Shown here: one piece after another, positions 30,327 to 40,271 of the stretch
Numbering within the stretch: position 1 is the first letter of the stretch
Layout of the letters: every line of letters begins with the position of its first letter
Origin: Methylococcales bacterium
GTDB taxonomy: Bacteria; Pseudomonadota; Gammaproteobacteria; Methylococcales; Methylomonadaceae
Direction of reading: 5' to 3'
NCBI GenBank assembly: GCA_026399015.1
Contig: JAPLRS010000009.1
Span: forward strand, 46,047 to 110,046
DNA: 64,000 nt
Notes under the pieces: generated by a model
Told to the model about the DNA's origin: nothing
The model's input: the letters and a program-made list of their open reading frames with translations, nothing else
The model's database searches: none
Position numbers and translations under genes: made by a program

Positions 30327-33300
30327 TTAACGAGCCACATTTGGCGAGGGTGCTGGAGTTGTGGCGGGTGTTGGATAATGGAAATATCGAGATGCACTAT
30401 CATTTTTAGGTGCTACTGGAGGTACTGGTTGAGTCGATTTAACTGTGGCGGGTTGTCCTAATGGTGTGGCTGGTTTGTTATTCTGTGGTGTTTGTCCCTG
30501 AGAATTTTTATTATTAACACTTTGAGGTGCAACATTGATAGTGGGTTTAGTTACAATTGCTGAGTTTTGTGGTGCCACAGTATTATTGGATTTAGGAATA
30601 GTATTATTGAGCTTAGGAACACTGTTATTGGGAACGGCACCAATACTTGGTTTATTAGTTAATGGCGCAACCACATTAGATTTTGGTTTATTAATATCTG
30701 CAGGAAGTTGCGTAGGTCCAACTTTACTATCAGGCAAAGGCGCGATAGCTGTGTTTGGCTTAACTCCAGTAGGTGTACTCGGTTTGTTGTTAGGCACTGG
30801 CGTGCTAACAGCATTTGGCTGATTAATGCTGGGTTTAGTGCTATTTAAATTGCTACCACCAATATTGTTGACAGGTACTGCGTTATGTAGGGTTTGATTA
30901 ACCGTAGCTTTAATCTGCTCAGTTTTTGCAGGTTGCTGGTTAATTATAGTAGGCGCAGGTTTTGAAACCGGATTTACTGCCTGCGCTGGCTTATTCAGAT
31001 TAATAACGGAAGGCAACGTAGCTTTAATCTGATCATTTTTAACTGGCGTTTGCTGATATTTTGGGGCAACTTTTGCACTCTCAGACATATCAGGTTTTAT
31101 TAAAGATTTATTCTCTTCAGTTGGATTTAGCTGTTTAGGTATTGTCTTAATTTCAACTTGTTTATCAACAATTTTAATCAGGGTTTTATCTGCTTGAATA
31201 GTTTGGCTAGGATTTGCCGGAACAGTAGGTGCGCTAACAGGCTTGGTAAGCTTAGTTACAACAGGAGCTGGTTCAGTGGCTTCTTGCTCAACTGAAGGTT
31301 TATCGGTAACTAATTTACTGATTGGCACCTCTTCAACAGGTAAAGAAGTTGAAATAACCGTTTTTTTAATGTCATTAACCGCCACGCCATTCGTTCCGGC
31401 TTTAATAATTATTTTATTATCAAGTGGATTAGCGGGGTTAAGCGATAGCGAATTATTGATTAAGGGCGACAAAACTGGCTTTAAAAATTTAACGATTTGT
31501 ACAGGTAAGGAGCTTGTAAAATGATATTGACCGGCATTATCACCTTCTACGTAAGCAGTAATCACTCCAAAATAGCGTTCCCCAATAAAAAATGTAAACG
31601 TAGCTGCTCGACTAATAAATTTAGATTCAATCACTTCGCCATTAGCGCTTAAAGATTGTTTACGATGATCACCTGTACCCGTTTTACCACCCACGGTCAT
31701 GGGTAAACCGTCAATGTTGGTATACACATTATTTAACCGAACTGCAGTACCACCGGCCACTACGCCTACCAAAGCACCTCTAGCGGCTTTCGCAATTTCT
31801 GGCGCAAAGATACGTTCACCCTGATCAACACCTTTCTTTAAGATTGTTTCATAAGGCGTACCTTGAGCATAATGAAAACTCTCAAAACGCACCACCGGTA
31901 ATCTCACACCATCGTTAACAACAATACCCATCAAGTCTGCTAACGCAGCAGGTCTATCACCTGACGCACCAATTGACGTTGCATAAGAAGGTGTTAACTC
32001 TTCAAATGGATAGCCCACTCGTTTCCAAGCTTCATGAATTTTATTAAAGGCTTCTTCTTCAAGCAGCGTCATAATGCGTTGTTGTTGGGCGTTATGCCGG
32101 TTATTTTTAAACAACCAGCGATACACTTGCTGACGTGGTTCCGCACTTGCCTCGATTACTTCTTTACGCGTTGCATTGGGATGTTTAGATAAATAACCCA
32201 CTAACCAAAGTTCTAAGGGATGAATTTTTGTAATGTACCCTTGATCTTGTAAATCAAATTTTTCAATTGAATATTTATTATATAAATCATAAATATCATC
32301 ACTGGCCAACTCAGCTTTGTCTAAATGTTTATTTAAAAAAGCCGTTAAGGCCATCTCATCTGCTTCTGGATTTATCGCTCTAAATAACATAGTAAAACGA
32401 GAGGCTTTAGGAAAAACTCGCTTCGTTAACATATCCAAAATTTCTGCAGAAGTTTTACCTTCATAACGCGCGTAAAACCGATTTAAATAAACCTGCCCCT
32501 CATTGTCGGCAAATTTTTGTAAATATTCTGCGCGCTTAGGACTTTCATCACTGTCTAGCCAACGCGCTATACCGTCAGGCTTGTAAAGATGATGATAAAC
32601 AATTTCACGCATTAACCGAATAAACACTAAGTTAACTGAGTCTCTAAGTGCATCACGAATCGACATAATTTTGCCATCTTCATCTGGCGTAAAATTATTA
32701 AAATGATGTAAACCACCACCGGTAAAAAAGTATTCACCAGGATTAGCAGAATAAGGTTTATCAAGGGCATTATTTAGTAAGTCTTCTAAATTAATCTTAG
32801 GATTTCTTATTAACTGTTCAATAACCCAACTCGACAAAGTATCTTTGGGATGTAACTCAACCTGTTGCAAGGCTTGGGCCGAAAAACCTTTATGTTGCTG
32901 ATAAACTTCGGTGACTAATTCTAAGTAATGCACCATCGTTCTAAATTTTGAAGTAGACCCTAAATCGATACGAATACCTTCATTGATGTCTAACGGCTGA
33001 TCATAGTTATCGGTTTGTACGCGTAGTAAATTACCTACCTTACTTTTTTCAAAGAGCATTAAGCTGTAAATAATAGGTTTAAGATTGGTTGTTTCATTCA
33101 ACATCCTAAATCCGATAATGCCTGCATTACGAGCTTCTGCGGGTTGGCTTAATTTTTTAAGACCATGCATAACGGCTTGCTGAGTCGTATAATCCAGCGT
33201 GCTCTTAACTGTTAAATCTAAACGATCCAAATCGTAATTCGATTTAACCCCTAGCGTATTAGCTAACCTTGCTCGCAATACATTTTGCGTCTTTTTCTCT

Positions 33301-34472
33301 GTGTAAAACTGCGTAGGCAAAGAATCAATCACTGAGGGTCTTAAACTCGGTGCTTTTAAGGCTGCGTCTCTTAAGGCAGGCGAAATAATGCCTTGGGTGG
33401 TCATGATGCCAAGGTATTTATCGGTCAAGCGCTGCAAAGCATCATAACCTCGACCTAACAAATAAGACGGGCGTCTTTGAGATAAAAATATACTTAATAC
33501 TTGTCTGTAAGCAATGGCTTGCTGTTCAGTGATTCTTTTAGGGGCTTTTAAGGCCTCTGTATTTAATAAACGATTAACTTGGGTAATATCAGTACCAAAC
33601 CACGCTGACAGACCATCCCCTAAACCATGAATTTCACCGAGTTTAGCGGTAGCGGCTAATGGCATTGAATTTAAATACGATAAAGCAATTTCTTGACGCA
33701 TGGCTCGGGTATCCGGCCCCATCATATAAGCTCTTAAAGAGGCAGTACCCATCTGCCTAAACTTATCGATTACCCCATTGGTATAACCATTTTTTGAGTG
33801 ACGATACTTTTCTAACTGAGTAGCTAAAGTACTTCCACCTGGTACGGCTTTGGTGGCTCCAAGTTTATGAGCCATTAATTGAATGCCCGCAAAACCTAAT
33901 CTATCCCATTCAATAGCTGGGTTTACCGTTATGTTATCTTTACCTAGTAACTCTCTATTCTCAATATAAATCAATGTATCCATGATAATGGGTGGCACAG
34001 ATTTAAAATCTGGATATCCATAAGCAGGATAAATCGCATTAAAAATAACTTGATCTGACTTATCGGTAATTTTTAAGCCCGCTTGTGCCTTTTCATGATA
34101 AATATTGAACAGACCGTAATCTGCTAACTCAGTCATCATGGGTGAAAAAGTGGCTTGCGAGGTAATTTTATACCCGGTTTTTTCTAGGCGTTTAATAACC
34201 TCTGGGATTAATGTATAACCTAAGCGTTGATCATAGGGGCCGTATTCAGGATAACGGATAGAAGTGCTGGGGCCTTTATTTAAAGAAAAACCCAACTGTT
34301 GTGATATTGCAGACAGATAATAAGCCTGTAATCTTGAGGTTTTAACCTCCATACGGATCAATTGTGCGATAGCCAAACAGACTATAACGCCGACAATCAC
34401 AATATAAATAGTTAAATAGCGCGACAAGCTATTACTAGATTGTTTGCCTCTAGGAACGGGACGCCTCTGCAT
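30327..34472 (-). CDS. Large class A penicillin-binding protein with Pro/Asn-rich tail
   Basis: At 1381 residues this is much larger than PBP1a/1b. One N-terminal membrane span (YLTIYIVIVGVIVCLAIAQLI) is followed by a divergent glycosyltransferase-51 domain with IENREL near residue 168 and GGSTLATQLEKYR near residue 210. The transpeptidase domain has GSTSKFR (near 506), SVN (near 610) and KTGTGDH (near 930), so its catalytic set is complete. From about residue 1040 to the end is a low-complexity tail rich in Pro, Asn, Lys, Thr and Val, probably a disordered periplasmic extension. It should polymerise and crosslink peptidoglycan at the inner membrane. The lipoprotein gene follows it closely. 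Confidence 0.85.
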   Translation of the reverse strand: MQRRPVPRGKQSSNSLSRYLTIYIVIVGVIVCLAIAQLIRMEVKTSRLQAYYLSAISQQLGFSLNKGPSTSIRYPEYGPYDQRLGYTLIPEVIKRLEKTGYKITSQATFSPMMTELADYGLFNIYHEKAQAGLKITDKSDQVIFNAIYPAYGYPDFKSVPPIIMDTLIYIENRELLGKDNITVNPAIEWDRLGFAGIQLMAHKLGATKAVPGGSTLATQLEKYRHSKNGYTNGVIDKFRQMGTASLRAYMMGPDTRAMRQEIALSYLNSMPLAATAKLGEIHGLGDGLSAWFGTDITQVNRLLNTEALKAPKRITEQQAIAYRQVLSIFLSQRRPSYLLGRGYDALQRLTDKYLGIMTTQGIISPALRDAALKAPSLRPSVIDSLPTQFYTEKKTQNVLRARLANTLGVKSNYDLDRLDLTVKSTLDYTTQQAVMHGLKKLSQPAEARNAGIIGFRMLNETTNLKPIIYSLMLFEKSKVGNLLRVQTDNYDQPLDINEGIRIDLGSTSKFRTMVHYLELVTEVYQQHKGFSAQALQQVELHPKDTLSSWVIEQLIRNPKINLEDLLNNALDKPYSANPGEYFFTGGGLHHFNNFTPDEDGKIMSIRDALRDSVNLVFIRLMREIVYHHLYKPDGIARWLDSDESPKRAEYLQKFADNEGQVYLNRFYARYEGKTSAEILDMLTKRVFPKASRFTMLFRAINPEADEMALTAFLNKHLDKAELASDDIYDLYNKYSIEKFDLQDQGYITKIHPLELWLVGYLSKHPNATRKEVIEASAEPRQQVYRWLFKNNRHNAQQQRIMTLLEEEAFNKIHEAWKRVGYPFEELTPSYATSIGASGDRPAALADLMGIVVNDGVRLPVVRFESFHYAQGTPYETILKKGVDQGERIFAPEIAKAARGALVGVVAGGTAVRLNNVYTNIDGLPMTVGGKTGTGDHRKQSLSANGEVIESKFISRAATFTFFIGERYFGVITAYVEGDNAGQYHFTSSLPVQIVKFLKPVLSPLINNSLSLNPANPLDNKIIIKAGTNGVAVNDIKKTVISTSLPVEEVPISKLVTDKPSVEQEATEPAPVVTKLTKPVSAPTVPANPSQTIQADKTLIKIVDKQVEIKTIPKQLNPTEENKSLIKPDMSESAKVAPKYQQTPVKNDQIKATLPSVINLNKPAQAVNPVSKPAPTIINQQPAKTEQIKATVNQTLHNAVPVNNIGGSNLNSTKPSINQPNAVSTPVPNNKPSTPTGVKPNTAIAPLPDSKVGPTQLPADINKPKSNVVAPLTNKPSIGAVPNNSVPKLNNTIPKSNNTVAPQNSAIVTKPTINVAPQSVNNKNSQGQTPQNNKPATPLGQPATVKSTQPVPPVAPKNDSASRYFHYPTPATTPAPSPNVAR

Positions 34473-34652
34473 ATTTAGCTTATAAATAACAAAATTAACA
34501 TTCCTCTTACAAAGCTATTCATAAATTTAGTCTTATATTGGAATGTTAACGATAGGTGATAGTTTAATTGTAGTCTATTGGTGTGGCGTTGAATTTTAGC
34601 CCTGGGTTATTATACCAAACAATACTGTTAATATTAGTCTAGTGTTTATTAA

Positions 34653-35471
34653 TTAGTCATTAAAATCGATTTCATAACCCGTATATTTACGAATATTAAT
34701 CACCCCCGTGTCTAATAATAAATATTGACCCTTAATTCCTTGCAAAACGCCCGCAACTTCAGGGTCTTTATCCATATTAAACGACTTTACTTTGACAGGG
34801 TATTGCGCAATAGGATAATTGATGTCAAGCACTTCAGCATCCGAAAGGAGCGTAAACTCTGAATCAGAAAATCGTGTTTTAAGAGCAGCTAAATCATCAG
34901 CACATAAAGCAATTAATTCATCGCGTCTTGCTACTAAATCAATAGGTTCCGCCTGACTCTTTAACATTTGTTGCCAACTGGTTTTATCACTAATATGCTT
35001 AGCAAATATAACTTCAACTAAACCAGATAGTTGTCGCGTAGGCACTTGAAATATGGGTAATGCCTGCACAGCTCCTTGATCTATCCACCGCGTTGGCACT
35101 TGGGTATGACGCGTAATCCCCACTTTAATACCACTTGAATTTGCTAAATAGATAAAATGCGGTTGAAAGCAAAACTCCTCTCCCCAAGCCGGTTCTCTGC
35201 AAGTACCCGCCGCATAGTGGCAGGTTTCTGGCTTCATGATACACATATCGCATTGAGCTAGTTTTATAAAACAAGGATAACAATAGCCCTGATTAAAACT
35301 CTTTTTTGTCGTTTTTTGACATTCAATACAAGTAATACGTCCGGTATGCTTAAACAGAATGCTTTTACCGATTAAACTATTTAAATCAACAAACTCAGCA
35401 CCAACAGGTAACTGATACTGCACCTTGCCATTTTCTAAATGGGTGCGCATTTTTTTTAAAGACCCCTGCAT
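34653..35471 (-). CDS. DUF2797 family protein
   Basis: The 272-residue protein has a cysteine-rich zinc-binding region (ITCIECQKTTKKSFNQGYCYPCF, then CDMCIMKPETC) followed by HFIYLANSSGIKVGITRHTQVPTRW. That last segment resembles a GIY-YIG-like core and is diagnostic of DUF2797. Members are found across gammaproteobacteria without assigned function. It is 48 bases downstream of hemF on the same strand. Confidence 0.85.
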   Translation of the reverse strand: MQGSLKKMRTHLENGKVQYQLPVGAEFVDLNSLIGKSILFKHTGRITCIECQKTTKKSFNQGYCYPCFIKLAQCDMCIMKPETCHYAAGTCREPAWGEEFCFQPHFIYLANSSGIKVGITRHTQVPTRWIDQGAVQALPIFQVPTRQLSGLVEVIFAKHISDKTSWQQMLKSQAEPIDLVARRDELIALCADDLAALKTRFSDSEFTLLSDAEVLDINYPIAQYPVKVKSFNMDKDPEVAGVLQGIKGQYLLLDTGVINIRKYTGYEIDFND

Positions 35472-35519
35472 TTTTTCTATCCTGTTCTTTAATGTGCTGT
35501 CATCTAAATGATTAGGGTA

Positions 35520-36485
35520 TTAGAGCTCTAACCAATTCTGTGGTTTTAAATAGGTCTCATAAAGAGCGGCTTCTGGTGTTCCTGGCTCGGGTGTCCAGTT
35601 GTATTGCCAACGCGCTAAAGGTGGCATAGACATTAAAATTGATTCGGTACGCCCATTTGACTGTAAACCAAACAAAGTTCCACGATCATAAACCAAATTA
35701 AATTCCACATAACGACCGCGACGATATAATTGAAAATCTCGCTCTCTGTCCGTATAAGGCGTTTCTTTTCGTTTTTGCACGATAGGTAAATAAGCTTGAA
35801 TATAATGATCCCCAACACTGCGCATAAAAGCAAAACAATCTGCAAAACTGCCTTCGTTTAAATCATCAAAAAACAATCCACCGACGCCACGCGTTTCTTT
35901 TCTATGTGGTAAATAAAAGTATTCATCACACCATTTTTTATAATCTGCATAAGCTGTATCACCAAATTCAGCACAGGCTTTTTGAGCCGTTTTATGCCAA
36001 TGTAATACATCTTCTTTAAAGGGATAAAAAGGCGTTAAATCGAAACCACCGCCAAACCACCAGATAGCCGGCGCACCTGGCTTTTCGGCAATTAAAAATC
36101 GTACATTTGCATGTGAAGTGGGTACATATGGATTTCTTGGATGAATAACTAACGACACCCCCATCGCTTGAAAATTTCTATTTGCCAATTCAGGACGTTT
36201 AGCAGTAGCAGAAGCAGGTAAACTAAGTCCACTAACATGAGAAAAATTAACCCCTGCTTGTTCAAAAACTAGGCCGTTTTCAAGAATTCGACTTTGACCA
36301 CCACCACCTTCTGGTCTTTGCCATACATCTTCAACAAAACGCACGTCTGGTTCTTCTTGTTCTAAGCCAGCACAAATATGGTTTTGTAAATTTAATAGAT
36401 AATTTTTTACTGTATTAATATCTTCAATGTTCATGGATGTTGGTGCTAAATTTTGCGGTGAGTATTTAGTAAATCTTTCTAACAT
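35520..36485 (-). CDS. hemF: Oxygen-dependent coproporphyrinogen III oxidase
   Basis: HemF oxidatively decarboxylates coproporphyrinogen III to protoporphyrinogen IX in haem synthesis and needs oxygen. The conserved [38 protein letters not shown] and [16 protein letters not shown] blocks are all present. E. coli HemF has 299 residues; the ATG at 36434 ([14 protein letters not shown]) would give 304, while the longer ORF from 36485 adds 17 unmatched residues. Neither has a clear ribosome site, so the start is open. It is divergent from cysM. Confidence 0.95.
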   Translation of the reverse strand: MLERFTKYSPQNLAPTSMNIEDINTVKNYLLNLQNHICAGLEQEEPDVRFVEDVWQRPEGGGGQSRILENGLVFEQAGVNFSHVSGLSLPASATAKRPELANRNFQAMGVSLVIHPRNPYVPTSHANVRFLIAEKPGAPAIWWFGGGFDLTPFYPFKEDVLHWHKTAQKACAEFGDTAYADYKKWCDEYFYLPHRKETRGVGGLFFDDLNEGSFADCFAFMRSVGDHYIQAYLPIVQKRKETPYTDRERDFQLYRRGRYVEFNLVYDRGTLFGLQSNGRTESILMSMPPLARWQYNWTPEPGTPEAALYETYLKPQNWLEL

Positions 36486-36571
36486 AATAACTCAAAAATA
36501 GGGCTAGACCTATGTGGTAGCCTCATTTTATGGGATAATTTACCCATCCCAGCTTAAATGAATCAAATACT

Positions 36572-37462
36572 ATGACTTTTCCTACTATCGAATCTTTTGT
36601 GCGTGACGCCCCTTTAGTTAGATTACAACGCCTACCGGGTAACACGAGTAACGTTATCCTAGCAAAAATGGAAGGTAATAATCCAGCTGGCTCAGTTAAA
36701 GATTTACCCGCTTTAAGCATGATAAAACATGCAGAAGCTCGAGGAGAAATTAAGCCTGGTGATACTTTAATTGAAGCAACTAGTGGTAATACAGGTATCG
36801 CACTGGCTATGGTTGCGGCCATCAAAGGTTACAAAATGATTCTCATTATGCCGGATAATATGAGTGACGAACGCAAAGCTTCTATGAAAGCCTACGGCGC
36901 TGAAATCATATTAACGCCAGCTGCAGGCAGTATGGAAGCCGCTATTGATTTAGCTCGCGCTATGGAATCCGAAGGCAAAGGTCGAATTTTGGATCAATTT
37001 GCTAACCCTGATAATCCTTTAGCCCATTACGAAAGCACTGGGCCTGAAATCTGGAAAGATACCCAAGGGAAAGTAACGCACTTTGTAAGTTCTATGGGAA
37101 CTACAGGGACTATTATGGGTACTTCAAGATATTTAAAAGAACAAAATCCTAATATCCAAATTATTGGCGTGCAACCTGAAGGCGATTCAAAAATCCCTGG
37201 CATCAGACGTTGGCCTAAAGAATATTTACCCAAAATTTATCAACCTGAACGCGTCAACACCATCATCGATATTAATCAAGAAACGGCTGAAAACACCACT
37301 CGCGCTTTAGCGGTACAAGAAGGCATCTTTGCGGGTGTTTCATCAGGTGGCGCAGTAGCGGCGGCTCTTAAATTATCAGAAACTGTTGAAAATTCAGTGA
37401 TTGTAGTCATTATCTGTGACCGTGGTGACCGCTACTTATCAACCGGTATTTTTCCTGCTTAA
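36572..37462 (+). CDS. cysM: Cysteine synthase B
   Basis: This pyridoxal-phosphate enzyme makes cysteine, or S-sulfocysteine from thiosulfate, using O-acetylserine. The cofactor lysine is K43 in NPAGSVKDLPAL. The substrate loop TSGNTGIALAM and the phosphate-binding glycine loop TTGTIMGTSRYLK are intact. The SVKDLPA sequence and the 296-residue length favour CysM over CysK. The cysM-rlmD order is also found in Pseudomonas. Confidence 0.95.
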   Translation: MTFPTIESFVRDAPLVRLQRLPGNTSNVILAKMEGNNPAGSVKDLPALSMIKHAEARGEIKPGDTLIEATSGNTGIALAMVAAIKGYKMILIMPDNMSDERKASMKAYGAEIILTPAAGSMEAAIDLARAMESEGKGRILDQFANPDNPLAHYESTGPEIWKDTQGKVTHFVSSMGTTGTIMGTSRYLKEQNPNIQIIGVQPEGDSKIPGIRRWPKEYLPKIYQPERVNTIIDINQETAENTTRALAVQEGIFAGVSSGGAVAAALKLSETVENSVIVVIICDRGDRYLSTGIFPA

Positions 37463-37512
37463 ACAGCCAGTAAATCAACAGCAACCAACCCCTAATCACT
37501 ATTTATAAACGC

Positions 37513-38847
37513 ATGAGCAAAAGAAGACCCCGTAAAAAACAATTACCCGAAACACCTGTAAAAGTATTAATTGAATCACTAGCCCATGATGGTCGTGGCG
37601 TAGCTCATGTTGAAGGTAAAGTTGTTTTTATTGATGAAGCGTTACCCGGCGAAGAAGTTGAATTTATCTATACAGAAATTCGTAAAGATTACGCTGAAGG
37701 CAAAGTTGTAAATTTAATCACTCGTGCAGCAGACAGAGTTGAAGCTAAATGTGCACACTACGGTCTCTGTGGCGGATGTAGCTTTCAGCATGTTGAATCC
37801 TCTGCCCAAATCAGAATCAAACAAGAATTATTACATGAACAATTCAAACGCATTGGCAAAGTTGAAATACCAGAACTCTGGGAACCCTTAATTGGACCGC
37901 ACTGGGGTTACAGACGCAAAGCCCGTATGGGAGTCAAATATGTTGAGAAAAAAGGCCGAGTATTAGTAGGCTTTAGAGAAAGACGTCACCCTTATCTTGC
38001 AGAAATTGATAGTTGTGTCGTGATGCATCCTATTGTCGGTACCAAACTATTAGCTCTGGGTGAAATGATCAGTGGGTTATCAATTAGAGACAAAATACCG
38101 CAAATTGAAGTAGCTATTGGTGATGATCAATGCGTATTATCCATCCGGGAACTTGAACCAGCTACAGCAGCAGACCATCAATTGCTGAGTGCTTTTGGCA
38201 AAGAGCACAATATGACTATTTGTCTGCAATCTAAAGGTCCCGATACTATCGTGCCATTACCCGGCGAACCTGAAGTTATTCCTACTTATTCATTACCAGA
38301 TCAAGATATCGAGTTTAAATTTAGACCCGCTATGTTTACGCAAGTTAATTATGAAATTAACAAGCAAATGATTAATAGGGTTTTAGACACCTTACAACTT
38401 AACGAAAACGATACCGTCTTAGATTTATTCTGTGGCTTAGGTAACTTTACTTTACCTATGGCAAAGTTCGCTGGCAAAGTAATTGGTGTTGAGGGAGATC
38501 AACCTTTAGTGAATCACGCTAAAGAAAATGCCCGTCACAATAATATTACTAATGTTGAGTTTTATGCTGCTGATTTAAGTAAAGATATTAGCGATATGCC
38601 TTGGGCTAGACAAAAGTTTAATAAAATCATGTTAGACCCCTCTAGAGCCGGCGCATCCGAAGTTTTAAAATATTTTAAAAAATGGCAGCCTGATCAAATT
38701 GTTTATGTATCTTGTAATCCCTCAACTTTAGCAAGAGATGCGGGCATCTTGGTAAATGAGTTAGGCTATAAATTAATCAAAGCCGGTGTGATGGATATGT
38801 TCCCACAAACGGGTCACGTTGAATCCATTGCCTTATTTACTAAATAA
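37513..38847 (+). CDS. rlmD: 23S rRNA (uracil-5-)-methyltransferase RlmD
   Basis: RlmD methylates U1939 of 23S rRNA with S-adenosylmethionine. An N-terminal TRAM domain (IESLAHDGRGVAHVEGKVVFI) is followed by the iron-sulfur cysteines in KCAHYGLCGGCSFQH. The Rossmann methyltransferase domain has VLDLFCGLGNFTLP, and the catalytic nucleophile cysteine is in YVSCNPSTLARD. Length (444) and cysM neighbourhood support RlmD rather than TrmA or RlmC. Confidence 0.96.
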   Translation: MSKRRPRKKQLPETPVKVLIESLAHDGRGVAHVEGKVVFIDEALPGEEVEFIYTEIRKDYAEGKVVNLITRAADRVEAKCAHYGLCGGCSFQHVESSAQIRIKQELLHEQFKRIGKVEIPELWEPLIGPHWGYRRKARMGVKYVEKKGRVLVGFRERRHPYLAEIDSCVVMHPIVGTKLLALGEMISGLSIRDKIPQIEVAIGDDQCVLSIRELEPATAADHQLLSAFGKEHNMTICLQSKGPDTIVPLPGEPEVIPTYSLPDQDIEFKFRPAMFTQVNYEINKQMINRVLDTLQLNENDTVLDLFCGLGNFTLPMAKFAGKVIGVEGDQPLVNHAKENARHNNITNVEFYAADLSKDISDMPWARQKFNKIMLDPSRAGASEVLKYFKKWQPDQIVYVSCNPSTLARDAGILVNELGYKLIKAGVMDMFPQTGHVESIALFTK

Positions 38848-38869
38848 CTCTAATAGTAATCGTCCACCT

Positions 38870-39376
38870 TTGAAACACACAACCTTAATTCAAGCAGTTG
38901 ATTATCTAGATATTTGCATTGCTACCCAAGTGCTGACGGTTATAAAAAACAGTCAGTGCCTAAAACAATATGCGATTTCGACAGCAAAAAATGGTGCAGG
39001 TGAACAACGTGGTAGCGCATGTACGCCCCGAGGTTGGCATTGTATACGCGCAAAAATTGGTGCTCAGCAATTGATCAATAGTGTTTTTATTGGTAGGCGC
39101 CCCACAGGGGAAATATACAGCCCTGAACTAGGTAAACAATTTCCAGAACGCGATTGGATACTCTCCAGAATACTTTGGCTATGCGGTCTTGAGCCTAACA
39201 TAAATCGCTATGGCAAAGTTGATAGTACCTGGCGTTACATTTACATACATGGAACGCCAGATGAATTAATGGATGGCACACCCCAATCGCATGGCTGCGT
39301 GCGTATGCATAACCAAGACTTACTCGAGTTATTTGCTAGCATTCCTATAAGATTTAAAGTGTACATACATGAATAA
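38870..39376 (+). CDS. L,D-transpeptidase (YkuD domain) protein
   Basis: This small YkuD protein has the catalytic pattern YIHGTPDE followed by SHGCVRM, which includes the nucleophile cysteine. L,D-transpeptidases form 3-3 peptidoglycan crosslinks or attach proteins to peptidoglycan. The ORF track uses a TTG at 38819 that would overlap rlmD; I prefer the TTG at 38870 (MKHTTLIQAVDYLD), giving 168 residues without overlap. No signal peptide is visible, so a cytoplasmic or unusual form such as those next to ampG-like genes is possible. It overlaps truA by eight bases. Confidence 0.8.
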   Translation: MKHTTLIQAVDYLDICIATQVLTVIKNSQCLKQYAISTAKNGAGEQRGSACTPRGWHCIRAKIGAQQLINSVFIGRRPTGEIYSPELGKQFPERDWILSRILWLCGLEPNINRYGKVDSTWRYIYIHGTPDELMDGTPQSHGCVRMHNQDLLELFASIPIRFKVYIHE

Positions 39377-40178
39377 AACCCGATTAGTGCTTGGCATTGA
39401 ATACGATGGCAGCAGTTTTTATGGCTGGCAATGGCAAACCAGGCATCGCAGTGTGCAACAAGTGCTCGAAACTGCTTTATCTAAAATTGCAGATCATAAA
39501 GTTACAGTACAATGCGCAGGCAGAACTGACACAGGGGTGCATGCGCTGGAACAAGTTGTGCATTTTGATGTAACGACTGAACGCGACGCACTGGCGTGGG
39601 TCAGAGGCGGAAATAGCCAACTGCCTGATGATGTCAGAATTACTTGGCTAAAACCGGCTATTGCCGATTTTCATGCGCGATACAGTGCAATTGCGCGCTT
39701 CTATCGATACGTTATTCTTAATCGCCCCATAAAATCAGCATTATTGCGTAATCAAGTCACTTGGTGCCCTGCCCCTTTAGATGAAAAACTTATGCATCAG
39801 GCTGCACAAACACTGATTGGTCATCATGATTTTACGTCTTTTCGTGCCCAAGGCTGTCAATCAAAAAGCCCTTGTCGAACGATGTACTTTATTGAAGTGT
39901 ATCGGGAAGATGATAAAGTGATTATAGATATTTCTGCCAATGCCTTTTTACATCATATGGTAAGAAATATCGCCGGCGTGTTAATTGCAATAGGTTCAGG
40001 TAAGGCGAATGTTGATTGGACGGCAGAATTACTGGAAGTTAAATCTCGTAAATTAGGCGGCATAACTGCGCCACCGGACGGTTTGCATTTAGGTGCGGTT
40101 TATTATCCAGAGCAATATGGCATTCCAAAACACCCTATTTTTAATAAACTCCCAACTGATGCTCGGCGTCATGATTAA
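39369..40178 (+). CDS. truA: tRNA pseudouridine(38-40) synthase TruA
   Basis: TruA isomerises uridines 38-40 in the anticodon arm of several tRNAs. The catalytic aspartate D54 lies in CAGRTDTGVHALEQ, and the N-terminal LGIEYDGSSFYGWQ and C-terminal FLHHMVRNIAGVL motifs fit. Length (269) is normal. The gene overlaps the preceding L,D-transpeptidase gene by eight bases, implying cotranscription with cysM-rlmD. Confidence 0.97.
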   Translation: MNKTRLVLGIEYDGSSFYGWQWQTRHRSVQQVLETALSKIADHKVTVQCAGRTDTGVHALEQVVHFDVTTERDALAWVRGGNSQLPDDVRITWLKPAIADFHARYSAIARFYRYVILNRPIKSALLRNQVTWCPAPLDEKLMHQAAQTLIGHHDFTSFRAQGCQSKSPCRTMYFIEVYREDDKVIIDISANAFLHHMVRNIAGVLIAIGSGKANVDWTAELLEVKSRKLGGITAPPDGLHLGAVYYPEQYGIPKHPIFNKLPTDARRHD

Positions 40179-40195
40179 AATATTCAGAAAAAATC

Positions 40196-40238
40196 GTACA
40201 ATCTATTTGCATTCATTGCACTTTAAAGTAGATTGTAC
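40196..40238. promoter_or_regulatory. Perfect 10-bp inverted repeat between truA and the DUF2231 gene
   Basis: GTACAATCTA and TAGATTGTAC are exact reverse complements separated by 23 bases, in the 93-base gap before the DUF2231 gene. There is no T-run after the right arm. It could be a regulator binding site or a transcript hairpin; no matching site was seen elsewhere. Confidence 0.45.
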
Positions 40239-40271
40239 TGCCATCAACTTAATAATATCTAAGGCTTAATA

